From: Streptomyces sp. NBC_01481
GTDB lineage: Bacteria > Actinomycetota > Actinomycetes > Streptomycetales > Streptomycetaceae
Reading direction: 5' to 3'
Assembly: GCF_026339995.1 (NCBI RefSeq)
Contig: NZ_JAPEPT010000007.1
Coordinates: 297,501 to 361,500 of the forward strand
Length of the DNA stretch: 64,000 nucleotides
Shown: positions 1 to 10,666 of the stretch, piece after piece
Layout: each line of letters begins with the position of its first letter
How positions within the stretch are numbered: the stretch's first letter is position 1
Notes under the pieces: generated by a model
Databases searched by the model: none
Told to the model about the DNA's origin: nothing
Seen by the model: the letters and a program-made list of their open reading frames with translations, nothing else
Made by a program: the position numbers and the translations under genes

Positions 1-1510
<1,510 letters not shown>

Positions 1511-1599
1511 GTTGCTCGCGTCCACTGTGTCAGTTCTGAAGTAACGAACTGTCGAGTCCCCCATGGCCCGGGGGATTCCGGAATCGATAACTTCACAGT
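1511..1599 (+). other. 23S-5S rRNA internal spacer
   Basis: This 89-base spacer separates the 23S and 5S genes. It has a GC-rich inverted repeat around 1558-1576 (CCCCCATGGCCCGGGGG). The segment CACTGTG near 1523 can pair with CACAGTG just before the 5S gene, which suggests a processing stem that brackets the spacer. No gene is seen in it. Confidence 0.6.
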
Positions 1600-1719
1600 G
1601 TTTCGGTGGTCATTGCGTCAGGGAAACGCCCGGTTACATTCCGAACCCGGAAGCTAAGCCTTTCAGCGCCGATGGTACTGCAGGGGGGACCCTGTGGGAG
1701 AGTAGGACGCCGCCGAACA
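1600..1719 (+). rRNA. 5S ribosomal RNA
   Basis: This 120-base gene starts GTTTCGGTGGTCAT and ends GCCGCCGAACAA. The two ends pair to form helix I, and the internal CCGAACCCGGAAGCTAAG segment is the standard actinomycete 5S core. It follows the 23S gene after an 89-base spacer, as in a normal rrn operon. Ends are inferred from the family consensus and may be off by one or two bases. Confidence 0.96.
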
Positions 1720-1728
1720 ATTTTTAGC

Positions 1729-1766
1729 CTCAACCCCCGGACTCTGTCCGGGGGTTGAGGCATTTT
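1729..1766 (+). terminator. Intrinsic terminator of the rrn operon
   Basis: A perfect 14-base inverted repeat (CCTCAACCCCCGGA / TCCGGGGGTTGAGG) with a short loop is followed by CATTTTTG. This is a classic intrinsic terminator ten bases after the 5S gene. Confidence 0.9.
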
Positions 1767-1790
1767 TGCGTTCAGGGTGCTGATGCCGGC

Positions 1791-1871
1791 GTCCACGTGG
1801 ACCTTAGTACGTGGACCAAGGCTGCGGACCGGGTGCGGCGGTTCGAAGCACCCGTCTGTTCGGTGTATGAT
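1791..1871 (+). promoter_or_regulatory. Promoter region of tRNA-Thr with palindrome
   Basis: A -10-like TATGAT lies at 1866-1871 with a weak -35-like TTCGAA 18 bases upstream (1842-1847). A start near 1878 would leave a short leader before the tRNA. Further upstream is a perfect 12-base palindrome, GTCCACGTGGAC (1791-1802), and its right half ACGTGGACC recurs at 1809-1817. Whether the palindrome binds a regulator is not known. Confidence 0.45.
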
Positions 1872-1896
1872 CTATCTCGTTGCCGCCGCGCAGCAC

Positions 1897-1969
1897 GCCC
1901 CAATAGCTCAGTCGGTAGAGCGTCTCCATGGTAAGGAGAAGGTCTACGGTTCGATTCCGTATTGGGGCT
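1897..1969 (+). tRNA. tRNA-Thr (anticodon GGT)
   Basis: This 73-base tRNA has a perfect 7-bp acceptor stem (GCCCCAA 1897-1903 with TTGGGGC 1962-1968) and discriminator T1969. It also has a D-loop with AGCTCAGTCGGTAGAG, an anticodon stem TCTCC/GGAGA with loop ATGGTAA, and a T-arm with GGTTCGATTCC. The loop places GGT at positions 34-36, which reads the threonine codons ACC and ACU. No CCA is encoded. It has its own upstream promoter and a downstream terminator, so it appears to be a single-gene unit. Confidence 0.96.
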
Positions 1970-1978
1970 CGTACAGAC

Positions 1979-2009
1979 GAAGGCCCTCGCCAACTGGCGG
2001 GGGCCTTCG
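1979..2009. terminator. Bidirectional terminator between tRNA-Thr and osaC
   Basis: An inverted repeat GAAGGCCC-TCGCC / GGCG-GGGGCCTTC with a short loop sits between the tRNA 3' end and the stop codon of the convergent osaC gene. It could end transcription from both sides. There is no long T tract, as is usual for Streptomyces terminators. Confidence 0.75.
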
Positions 2010-2015
2010 GCGTGT

Positions 2016-4670
2016 TCAGGACCTGTGGGGCTCCGGGACGCGCATCGCCAGGATCGCCATGTCGTCGGACGCGGGCTCGGCGGCGAAGCGTTCGACAGCG
2101 CGCAGGACGCGAGAGGCGACCGCGCCCGCGGTGAGGCCCGTGCAGTTGGTGAGGACGTCGATCAGACCGTCGTCGCCCAGCATGCGGGTGCCCTCGCGGC
2201 GTTCGGTGACGCCGTCCGTGACACAGAGCAGGACGTCGCCCGGGTCGAGGGTCACCATCTGCTCGTACAGCTCCAGGTCGTCCATGACGCCGAGGAGGGG
2301 CTGGGGTTCGGCAGCCGCTTCGACGCTGCCGTCCTGGCGCAGGCGCAGCGGGAGCGGGTGGCCGGCGCAGACGACCTTGAGGATCGCACTGCCGTCTTCC
2401 TGTGGCCACAACTCGCCATAGAGGAGGGTGAGGAAGCGGCTGCGGGCTCCCTCGTCGAGGATCGCGGCGTTCAGCCGCTCCAGGACGGCGGGGCCTCCGA
2501 AGCCCTCCCGGGCGAGCAGACGCAGGGCGTGGCGGGCGAGGCCGGTGACGGCCGCGGCTTCCGGGCCCGTACCGCAGACGTCGCCGATGGCGAAGCCGTA
2601 CGCGCCGTCGCGGATCGGGAAGAGATCGTAGAAGTCACCGCCGACTTCGTTGCCTTCGCCCGCCGCCCGGTAGATGACTTCGACCTCCACGCCGGGGACA
2701 TGGGGGAGTTCCGGCGGGAGCAGGCTGCGCTGGAGGGACTGGCTGATCGCCACGCGCTCGGAGTACAGGCGGGCGTTGTCGAGGGCGAGGGCCGCTCGGC
2801 GGGAGAGGTCTTCGGCGAGTTCCAGGATCTCCTGGCGGAAGTGGTCGTCCGAGGGCTTGCCGAGGGTCAGCATGCCGATGACGCGGTTGCGGGCGACAAG
2901 CGGCAGGACGACTGTCTCGCCGCCGACCGCGGCGGCCGTGGCGAGGGTGGCGCCGATGCCGGAGGAGACCGGCGGGCTTGAGCCCAGGCCGAGTTCGCGC
3001 CGGGAGGTGCGCAGGGCGGCCCGGTGGGCGGCGTCGGCCGGCGCGGTCCACACGCGGGCGCCGGGGGTCGTCACCGGGTCGGGCGGGTCGATCTTGGAGA
3101 GGAGGGCCTTGAGGCCGTCGATCCTCTCCTCGTCCTCGTGGAGTACGTAGCTGAGATACGGCTCGGAGGCCGGGTCGGCAATCGTGTAGACGGCGCACCA
3201 GGTGGCGAGTGTCGGAACCGTCATCTGGGCCATCAGGGCCAGGGTCTGGTCGCGGTCGAGTGTTCCGGCGAGTAGGTCGGAGGCCTCGACGAGGAAGGAG
3301 AGGGAGCCGCGGCGCAGTCGTTCCAGTTCGCCGAGGCGCGCCGATTCGACGGCCAGGGCGATGCGGTCGGCGGCGAACTGGAGGCGCAGGGCCTCCTCGT
3401 TGGAGTAGCGGCCCGCGGATTCGGCGGCGACGCCAAGGGAGCCGGTGAGGCGGCCCTCGACCTTGAGGGGGACGGTGACGACCGAGCGCATGCCGGTGGA
3501 GTTGAGGAGCGGGACGGCCCCGGGGACGGCGGTGAGGTCCTCGTGGACGGCGGGCATACGGGCGGAGCCGTAGCGGCCGGTGCCGGCTTCGACGGGGACG
3601 CGGGCGAACCGCTGGCGGGCGGAGGGCAGTCCGGTGGTGGCCCGTACCTCCAGCTCGGTCTCGTCGTCGGTGGCGAGCAGCAGGAAAGCGGCGTCGCCGT
3701 CGAGCATGTCGCGGGCGCGTTCGACGGTGCGCTGGAGGAGGCCGTCGAGGTCGTCGGGTGCGGGGGAGCCGATGAAGATCTCGAAGGGGTCGGTGCTGCG
3801 GCTCTCGGCGCCGGTTTCGGTCACGGGGGCGCGCTGCGGAGTCTGCAGGATGGCGCGTTCGTCGTCACGTACGAGAAGGCAGACGGTGGAGGGCTCGCCG
3901 TTGGTGTCCCGTACGCGAAGGTGCGACGCGTAGACGGGGACGACCCGGCCGTCGGTGCCGCGGATGCCGTAACTGCCTTCCCAGCGTGAGAGTCGCAGCG
4001 CGTCGGCGATGCCGGTGCCGATGCCGGGCGTGTGCGGCCAGGCGGCGACGTCGGTGAGGGGCTTGCCGATGACCTGGTCGGCCGGGTAGCCGAAGAGGTG
4101 CTCCGCGTCCTCGTTCCAGACGGAGATCGAGCCGGAGCGGTCGATCTGGATGACGGCGACGCGTACGCGTTCGTCGGCGACCGGGAGCAGGGCCACGGGC
4201 AGGACCGGGCCGGCGGAGCGGGTGCCCACCGGGCGCTGGGGGAGGTCGAGTTGGAACCACACCTGCTTGTGGGTGGGGGTGTACTCGACGCCCCAGCGGG
4301 AGGCGAGAGCCGCGCACAGAAGCAGACCGCGGCCGTTCTCGCGGTCGGGGCTGACGATGACACGGCCGCTGCCCTGGAGCGGGATCTCCCGTTCCGGGTA
4401 GCGGTCGCCGACTTCGACGCGTACGCCGTCGTCCGTGCGCAGACACAGGACATCGGCGGCTGTGCCCGCGTGCACGACGGCGTTGGTGACGAGCTCGCTG
4501 GTGAGGACGACCGCGTCGTCCACGACGTCGGCGTGCCCCCACCCCTGGAGTGTGTCGCGGACGAAGGCGCGGGCGGTCGCGACGGACCGCCCGACAGGGT
4601 CGAAGGTGGCAGCCGCCCGCGCGGTGATCACGGAACTCCTCGTACGCGTTTCGACGCCCGGCTCTGCCAT
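2016..4670 (-). CDS. osaC: OsaC-like multidomain kinase/PP2C phosphatase (RsbW/RsbU fusion)
   Basis: This is an 884-residue signalling protein. In order it has an HATPase domain of the RsbW/anti-sigma type (about 20-140), a PAS domain (about 170-275), two GAF-like domains (about 300-450 and 470-620) and a C-terminal SpoIIE/PP2C phosphatase (about 650-875). The phosphatase shows GGDFYDLF, GDVCGTG and a final DDMAILAMR. It is divergent from osaA. This architecture and position match OsaC (SCO5747), which is known to return SigB activity to baseline after osmotic stress. I chose the ATG at 4670 because GGGAGGGG lies upstream; an in-frame ATG at 4718 would add 16 residues. The target sigma/anti-sigma partner is not in the window. 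Confidence 0.88.
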   Translation of the reverse strand: MAEPGVETRTRSSVITARAAATFDPVGRSVATARAFVRDTLQGWGHADVVDDAVVLTSELVTNAVVHAGTAADVLCLRTDDGVRVEVGDRYPEREIPLQGSGRVIVSPDRENGRGLLLCAALASRWGVEYTPTHKQVWFQLDLPQRPVGTRSAGPVLPVALLPVADERVRVAVIQIDRSGSISVWNEDAEHLFGYPADQVIGKPLTDVAAWPHTPGIGTGIADALRLSRWEGSYGIRGTDGRVVPVYASHLRVRDTNGEPSTVCLLVRDDERAILQTPQRAPVTETGAESRSTDPFEIFIGSPAPDDLDGLLQRTVERARDMLDGDAAFLLLATDDETELEVRATTGLPSARQRFARVPVEAGTGRYGSARMPAVHEDLTAVPGAVPLLNSTGMRSVVTVPLKVEGRLTGSLGVAAESAGRYSNEEALRLQFAADRIALAVESARLGELERLRRGSLSFLVEASDLLAGTLDRDQTLALMAQMTVPTLATWCAVYTIADPASEPYLSYVLHEDEERIDGLKALLSKIDPPDPVTTPGARVWTAPADAAHRAALRTSRRELGLGSSPPVSSGIGATLATAAAVGGETVVLPLVARNRVIGMLTLGKPSDDHFRQEILELAEDLSRRAALALDNARLYSERVAISQSLQRSLLPPELPHVPGVEVEVIYRAAGEGNEVGGDFYDLFPIRDGAYGFAIGDVCGTGPEAAAVTGLARHALRLLAREGFGGPAVLERLNAAILDEGARSRFLTLLYGELWPQEDGSAILKVVCAGHPLPLRLRQDGSVEAAAEPQPLLGVMDDLELYEQMVTLDPGDVLLCVTDGVTERREGTRMLGDDGLIDVLTNCTGLTAGAVASRVLRAVERFAAEPASDDMAILAMRVPEPHRS

Positions 4671-4938
4671 GATGCGGCCTGCCCCTCCCGGTGCCCGGTG
4701 CCAGTACTCGCTCCACACCGCCCCCGCCGGGCGGACGGGGCGGTTGGACAGCCGGATGCCAGGTTACTTACCTTCGCTGTCCGGGCGGATGCCGGTCGAT
4801 GCTGTTTCCGCCTACCGGGGGTGGGGACGCTATGCGAAGCTGCCGAACTGTTATGGCCTGGTTCGGCCATGGTGAAACACTGGGCAGGCTTCCGGAGACA
4901 GCCCGGGCAGTACGGTCAACCCCTGCGGGAGGGACACG

Positions 4939-7900
4939 GTGGAGTCTGGCGTGGCGGCGCGTGCCAACAACACGCGCGCAAAAGGCGGACGGTCCCGGAA
5001 CAATGGGACAACCGAAGTCGATTCGGCGGCCCTGAACAGGCTGCTGGCGGCTCTGGTGTCGATGAGGGACGGGAACTTCCGTAGGCGCCTGACGGTGTCC
5101 GGCGACGGCGTGATGGCCGAGATCGCCGCCGTTTTCAACGAGGTGGCGGACCGGAATCTGCACCTTACGGGTGAGCTCGCACGCGTACGCAGGATGGTCG
5201 GGCGCGAGGGGAAGCTGACCGAGCGGCTGGAGACGGGGGCCTGTGAGGGCTCCTGGGCGGCCGCCATCGACGCCTCGAACGCGCTGGTGGACGATCTGGC
5301 GCGCCCGGTGTCCGAGGTGGGGCGGGTCCTCTCAGCGGTCGCCGAGGGCGACCTGGAGCAGCGTATGGAGCTGCGCTCGCACGCCCCGGACGGCACGGAC
5401 GGGTCGGTACGGCCGCTGCGCGGCGAATTCCTGAAGGTCGCACGTACCGTCAACAACCTGGTCGACCAGCTGTCGGCGTTCACCGACGAGGTGACGCGGG
5501 TGGCGCTGGAGGTCGGTACTGAGGGCAAGCTCGGCGGCCAGGCACAGGTGCGCGGTATGTCCGGTTCGTGGAAAGACCTCACGGATTCGGTCAACACCAT
5601 GGCGTACCGGTTGACCGCTCAGGTACGTGACATTGCTCTCGTTACCACGGCCGTGGCCAAGGGTGATCTGTCACGAAAGGTCACTGTCCATGTGGCCGGC
5701 GAGATGCTTCAGCTGAAGAACACCGTCAACACGATGGTCGACCAGCTGTCCTCTTTCTCCTCCGAGGTCACCCGGGTGGCCCGGGAGGTCGGTACGGAGG
5801 GCGAACTCGGCGGCCAGGCGACGGTGCCCGGTGTGGCGGGTGTGTGGAAGGACCTCACCGATTCGGTGAACACCATGGCCGGCAATCTGACCTCGCAGGT
5901 ACGCGGCATCGCCGAGGTCACGACTGCTGTCGCCAACGGCGATCTGTCGCAGAAGGTCACGGTGAGCGCGCGCGGTGAGGTGGCGCAGCTCGCCGAGACC
6001 ATCAATCAGATGACCGAGACGCTGCGTACGTTCGCGGACGAGGTCACGCGAGTGGCGAGCGAGGTCGGGGCCGAGGGTCTGCTCGGTGGGCAGGCGCAGG
6101 TGCCGGGAGCGGCCGGGACGTGGAAGGACCTCACCGACTCGGTGAACACCGTCTTCCGCAATCTGACCACCCAGGTGCGGGACATCGCCCAGGTGACGAC
6201 GGCGGTCGCCAATGGTGATCTGTCGCAGAAGGTCACGGTGGATGTCGCGGGCGAGATGCTGGAGCTGAAGAACACCGTCAACACGATGGTGGACCAGCTC
6301 TCGGCTTTCGGTTCCGAAGTGACGCGAGTGGCCCGGGAGGTCGGCGTCGAGGGCCGCCTCGGCGGGCAGGCCGGAGTGCCGGGCGCGGCAGGCACCTGGA
6401 AGGACCTCACGGACTCGGTGAACACCGCGTTCCGTAACCTCACCGGCCAGGTGCGGGACATCGCCCAGGTGACGACGGCGGTCGCCAATGGTGATCTGTC
6501 GCAGAAGGTCACGGTCAATGTCGCGGGCGAGATGCTGGAGCTGAAGAACACCGTCAACACGATGGTGTCGCAGCTGTCCTCGTTCGCCGACCAGGTCACG
6601 CGGATGGCGCGGGACGTGGGCACGGAGGGCATCCTGGGCGGCCAGGCGCGGGTCGACGGCGTCAGCGGTACGTGGAAGGAACTGACCGACTCCGTCAACT
6701 TCATGGCGGGGAACCTGACTTCACAGGTGCGGCAGATCGCTCAGGTGACGACAGCGGTGGCCCGCGGCGACCTGTCGCAGAAAATCGACGTTGATGCCCG
6801 GGGCGAGATCCTGGAGCTGAAGAACACCATCAACACGATGGTCGACCAGCTCTCGGCCTTCGCCGAGCAGGTGACCCGGGTGGCGCGGGACGTGGGTACG
6901 GAGGGCCGCCTCGGCGGCCAGGCGCAGGTGCCGGGCGTCGCCGGGGTATGGCGTGATCTGACCGACTCGGTGAATGGAATGGCCGAGAATCTCACCGGTC
7001 AGGTCCGTAACATCGCGCAGGTCGCCACGGCGGTGGCCCGCGGCGACCTGTCGCAGAAGATCGACGTGGATGCCCGGGGCGAGATCCTGGAGCTGAAGAA
7101 CACCCTCAACACGATGGTGGACCAGCTCTCAAACTTCGCCGAGCAGGTCACGCGGGTGGCACGCGAGGTGGGCACCGAGGGCATCCTGGGCGGCCAGGCC
7201 GAGGTGCAGGGTGTCTCCGGCACGTGGAAGGACCTCACCCAGTCCGTCAACTTCATGGCGAACAACCTGACTTCGCAGGTGCGCAATATCGCCGAGGTGA
7301 CGACGGCGGTCGCCAAGGGCGACCTCTCCAAGAAGATCACCGTCGACGCCAAGGGCGAGATCCTGGAGCTGGTGACGACGGTCAACACGATGGTCGACCA
7401 GCTGTCCGACTTCGCCGACGAGGTGACCAGGGTCGCCCGTGAGGTGGGTACGGAAGGTGTGCTGGGCGGCCAGGCGCGGGTCCGTGGCGTCACCGGCATC
7501 TGGAAGGACCTCAGCGACAACGTCAACCTGATGGCCAACAACCTCACCAATCAGGTGCGTAACATCGCCCGGGTCTCCGCGGCGGTCGCCAACGGTGATC
7601 TGACGAAGAAGGTGACGGTCGAGGCGCGCGGCGAGGTCGCCGAGCTGGCCGAGACTGTCAACACGATGGTGACGACGCTGTCGTCGTTCGCCGACGAGGT
7701 GACCCGGGTGGCGCGCGAGGTGGGCACCGAGGGCGAACTGGGCGGCCAGGCCCATGTGCCGGGCGTCTCCGGTACGTGGAAGGACCTCACCGAGTCCGTG
7801 AACTCGATGGCCTCCAATCTGACCGGTCAGGTGCGCCAGATCGCAACGGTCACCACCGCCATCGCCAAGGGCGACCTCACCCGGAAGATCGACATCGACG

Positions 7901-10422
7901 CCCGGGGCGAGATCCTGGAGCTGAAGACCACCATCAACACGATGGTCGACCAGCTGTCCTCGTTCGCCGGAGAGGTCACCCGCGTGGCCCGCGAGGTCGG
8001 CACGGACGGGCAGTTGGGCGGTCAGGCCCGGGTCCGGGACGTCGACGGCACCTGGCGCGACCTCACCGAGTCGGTGAACGAGATGGCCGGGAACCTGACC
8101 CGTCAGGTGCGCGCGATCGCGGCCGTGGCGACGGCGGTGACCCGCGGCGATCTGAACCTCAAGATCGACGTGGACGCGGCTGGTGAGATCCAGGTCCTGC
8201 AGGACAACATCAACACGATGATCGCGAACCTCCGCGACACCACCCTCGCCAACGAGGAGCAGGACTGGCTCAAGGGCAACCTGGCCCGTATCTCCGGTCT
8301 GATGCAGGGCCGCCGCGACCTCGACGACGTGGCCTCGCTGATCATGAGCGAGCTCACGCCGGTCGTCTCGGCGCAGCACGGCGCGTTCTTCCTGGCGATG
8401 CCGACGGGCGGCGGCGCGGATGTGCCGGGGGGCGGGGAGCTGTCGTACGAGCTGTGCATGCGCGGCAGTTACGGCTACTCCGCCGGTCTGATGCCGACGT
8501 CGTTCCGTCCCGGCGAGACCCTGATCGGCACCGCGGCCGAGGAGAAGCGGACCATCCAGGTGAATGTGCCGCCTGGCTATCTGAAGATCTCCTCGGGGCT
8601 CGGGGAGGCCTCACCGGCGTATGTGATCGTGCTGCCGGTGCTCTTCGAGGGGAAGGTCCTCGGTGTGATCGAGCTGGCGTCGTTCCAGCCCTTCACCCAG
8701 ATCCAGCGGGACTTCCTCAACCAGATCGCCGAGATGATCGCGACGAGCGTCAACACCATCAGCGTCAATACGAAGACCGAGGTGCTGCTCAAGCAGTCGC
8801 AGGAGCTGACCGAGCAGCTGCGTGAGCGCTCGGCGGAGCTGGAGAACCGGCAGAAGGCGCTGCAGGCCTCCAACGCCGAGCTGGAGGAGAAGGCCGAGCT
8901 GCTGGCGCAGCAGAACCGCGACATCGAGGTGAAGAACACCGAGATCGAAGAGGCGCGGCAGGTGCTGGAGGAGCGGGCCGAGCAGCTCGCGGTCTCGATG
9001 CGCTACAAGTCGGAGTTCCTGGCGAACATGTCGCACGAGCTGCGTACGCCGCTCAACTCCCTGCTGATCCTGGCCAAGTTGCTCGCGGACAACGCCGAGG
9101 GCAATCTCTCGCCGAAGCAGGTGGAGTTCGCCGAGACGATCCATGGCGCGGGTTCCGATCTGCTGCAGCTGATCAACGACATCCTCGATCTGTCGAAGGT
9201 CGAGGCGGGCAAGATGGACGTCAGCCCGACCCGTATCGCTCTGGTGCAGCTCGTCGACTATGTGGAGGCGACCTTCCGGCCGCTGACCGCGGAGAAGGGT
9301 CTCGACTTCTCCGTCCGGGTGTCGCCGGAGCTGCCCGCGACGCTGCACACCGACGAGCAGCGACTGCTGCAGGTGCTTCGCAATCTCCTGTCCAACGCGG
9401 TGAAGTTCACCGACAGCGGCGCGGTCGAGCTGGTGATCCGGCCGGCGAGCGCCGATGTGCCGCAGTCGATCCGCGAGCAGCTGCTGGAGGCGGGCTCGCT
9501 GCGCGACGCGGACGGCGATCTGATCGCCTTCTCCGTCACGGACACCGGGATCGGGATCGCGGCCGGCAAGATGCGGGTGATCTTCGAGGCGTTCAAGCAG
9601 GCGGACGGCACGACCAGCCGCAAGTACGGCGGTACGGGCCTGGGTCTGTCGATCAGCCGGGAGATCGCCCGGCTGCTCGGCGGTGAGATCCACGCGGCGA
9701 GCGAACCGGGCCGCGGCTCGACCTTCACTCTCTACTTGCCCCTTCACCCGAGCGAACTGCCGCCGCAGGGCTACCCGCAGCTCGCCCCCGGCGCCGCCGA
9801 TCCGATGCGCGGCGGCGCCGACGACGGTGGGGAGGACTTCATCCCGCAGGGGCACCAGGAGCCGACGGGGCCTTTGGACGCCCACGCGGGTCCCGCGGCT
9901 CTGTTCCGGCGCCGGCGCAACGCTCTCGGCTCCGTGGAGCAGCGGCACGCGCTGCCCGGGCGCCAGGGCGCGGCGCCCGGCTCGGAGCAGTGGGCCGCGG
10001 CGAACGGCAGCCAGGAGGCGTCGGAGGCGAGGCGCACCTTCGTGTTCGACAGCGAGAAGGTGCTCATCGTCGACGACGACATCCGTAATGTCTTCGCCCT
10101 CACCAGCGTGCTGGAGCAGCACGGCCTGTCGGTGCTGTACGCGGAGAACGGCCGGGAGGGCATCGAAGTCCTGGAGCAGCACGACGATGTGACGGTCGTA
10201 CTGATGGACATCATGATGCCGGAAATGGACGGGTACGCCACGACGACGGCGATCCGCAGGATGCCGCAGTTCGCCGGTCTGCCGATCATCGCGCTGACCG
10301 CGAAGGCGATGAAGGGCGACCGCGAGAAGGCCATCGAGTCCGGCGCTTCCGACTATGTCACCAAGCCGGTTGATCCTGACCATTTGCTCTCGGTGATGGA
10401 GCAATGGATGCGCGGGGAGTGA
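4939..10422 (+). CDS. osaA: Hybrid histidine kinase with tandem HAMP repeats, OsaA-like
   Basis: This is a 1827-residue cytosolic-looking sensor with no signal peptide or clear membrane segment. Residues about 184-1103 are ten HAMP-type repeats of exactly 92 residues. They are followed by a GAF domain (about 1115-1270), a coiled coil, a HisKA domain with NMSHELRTPL (phospho-acceptor His1366), an HATPase_c domain (NLLSNAVKFT, DTGIGI, GTGLGLSISREI) and a receiver domain (VLMDIMMPEMDGY, Asp1757). The GTG start has GGAGGGAC about 5 bases upstream. The architecture resembles fungal group III Nik1 osmosensors and OsaA (SCO5748). OsaB, encoded downstream, is the presumed phosphorelay partner. Confidence 0.9.
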   Translation: MESGVAARANNTRAKGGRSRNNGTTEVDSAALNRLLAALVSMRDGNFRRRLTVSGDGVMAEIAAVFNEVADRNLHLTGELARVRRMVGREGKLTERLETGACEGSWAAAIDASNALVDDLARPVSEVGRVLSAVAEGDLEQRMELRSHAPDGTDGSVRPLRGEFLKVARTVNNLVDQLSAFTDEVTRVALEVGTEGKLGGQAQVRGMSGSWKDLTDSVNTMAYRLTAQVRDIALVTTAVAKGDLSRKVTVHVAGEMLQLKNTVNTMVDQLSSFSSEVTRVAREVGTEGELGGQATVPGVAGVWKDLTDSVNTMAGNLTSQVRGIAEVTTAVANGDLSQKVTVSARGEVAQLAETINQMTETLRTFADEVTRVASEVGAEGLLGGQAQVPGAAGTWKDLTDSVNTVFRNLTTQVRDIAQVTTAVANGDLSQKVTVDVAGEMLELKNTVNTMVDQLSAFGSEVTRVAREVGVEGRLGGQAGVPGAAGTWKDLTDSVNTAFRNLTGQVRDIAQVTTAVANGDLSQKVTVNVAGEMLELKNTVNTMVSQLSSFADQVTRMARDVGTEGILGGQARVDGVSGTWKELTDSVNFMAGNLTSQVRQIAQVTTAVARGDLSQKIDVDARGEILELKNTINTMVDQLSAFAEQVTRVARDVGTEGRLGGQAQVPGVAGVWRDLTDSVNGMAENLTGQVRNIAQVATAVARGDLSQKIDVDARGEILELKNTLNTMVDQLSNFAEQVTRVAREVGTEGILGGQAEVQGVSGTWKDLTQSVNFMANNLTSQVRNIAEVTTAVAKGDLSKKITVDAKGEILELVTTVNTMVDQLSDFADEVTRVAREVGTEGVLGGQARVRGVTGIWKDLSDNVNLMANNLTNQVRNIARVSAAVANGDLTKKVTVEARGEVAELAETVNTMVTTLSSFADEVTRVAREVGTEGELGGQAHVPGVSGTWKDLTESVNSMASNLTGQVRQIATVTTAIAKGDLTRKIDIDARGEILELKTTINTMVDQLSSFAGEVTRVAREVGTDGQLGGQARVRDVDGTWRDLTESVNEMAGNLTRQVRAIAAVATAVTRGDLNLKIDVDAAGEIQVLQDNINTMIANLRDTTLANEEQDWLKGNLARISGLMQGRRDLDDVASLIMSELTPVVSAQHGAFFLAMPTGGGADVPGGGELSYELCMRGSYGYSAGLMPTSFRPGETLIGTAAEEKRTIQVNVPPGYLKISSGLGEASPAYVIVLPVLFEGKVLGVIELASFQPFTQIQRDFLNQIAEMIATSVNTISVNTKTEVLLKQSQELTEQLRERSAELENRQKALQASNAELEEKAELLAQQNRDIEVKNTEIEEARQVLEERAEQLAVSMRYKSEFLANMSHELRTPLNSLLILAKLLADNAEGNLSPKQVEFAETIHGAGSDLLQLINDILDLSKVEAGKMDVSPTRIALVQLVDYVEATFRPLTAEKGLDFSVRVSPELPATLHTDEQRLLQVLRNLLSNAVKFTDSGAVELVIRPASADVPQSIREQLLEAGSLRDADGDLIAFSVTDTGIGIAAGKMRVIFEAFKQADGTTSRKYGGTGLGLSISREIARLLGGEIHAASEPGRGSTFTLYLPLHPSELPPQGYPQLAPGAADPMRGGADDGGEDFIPQGHQEPTGPLDAHAGPAALFRRRRNALGSVEQRHALPGRQGAAPGSEQWAAANGSQEASEARRTFVFDSEKVLIVDDDIRNVFALTSVLEQHGLSVLYAENGREGIEVLEQHDDVTVVLMDIMMPEMDGYATTTAIRRMPQFAGLPIIALTAKAMKGDREKAIESGASDYVTKPVDPDHLLSVMEQWMRGE
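5488..8247 (+). repeat. Ten tandem 276-bp coding repeats (HAMP array in osaA)
   Basis: Ten in-frame copies of a 276-bp unit encode 92 residues each, with the pattern EVTRVAxEVGTEGxLGGQA ... DLTxSVN ... VRxIAxVTTAVAxGDL ... NTMVxQLS. The W(K/R)DLT codons fall at 5572 in the first copy and 8056 in the last. The 2484-base distance is exactly nine periods, so no insertion or deletion has occurred within the array. Nucleotide identity between neighbouring units is high in places, which suggests ongoing homogenisation. Confidence 0.9.
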
Positions 10423-10666
10423 GCGATGCCTGCCCGGATCGCCGCGAGTTGCTGACTGACTGTGGCCGAAGGCGTGTGAGGCGGCGGTATTCGGGGAACC
10501 TTCTGGTCTCCCGCTACGTTTCTGCTACGTGCACAGTGACATCACGGTGACAGGGTGTGGCGACAGGCGGGGTGCGGCTACCATGACCGGCACAAGGACG
10601 GGCGACGCAAGGGAGTCGTCCCCTGGGGCGGCGCCCGGTGCACTTCCGGGGCGAGGAGGACGGGCC

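Noticed and set aside
5488..8247. Regularly spaced repeats resembling a CRISPR or satellite array
   Set aside because: The 276-base period is in frame and encodes 92-residue HAMP-type units inside osaA. There are no short repeats with unique spacers.
8611..10404. A 597-codon open frame antisense to the kinase part of osaA
   Set aside because: The sense strand encodes clear HisKA, HATPase and receiver motifs. The antisense product is an Arg/Leu/Gln-rich artefact.
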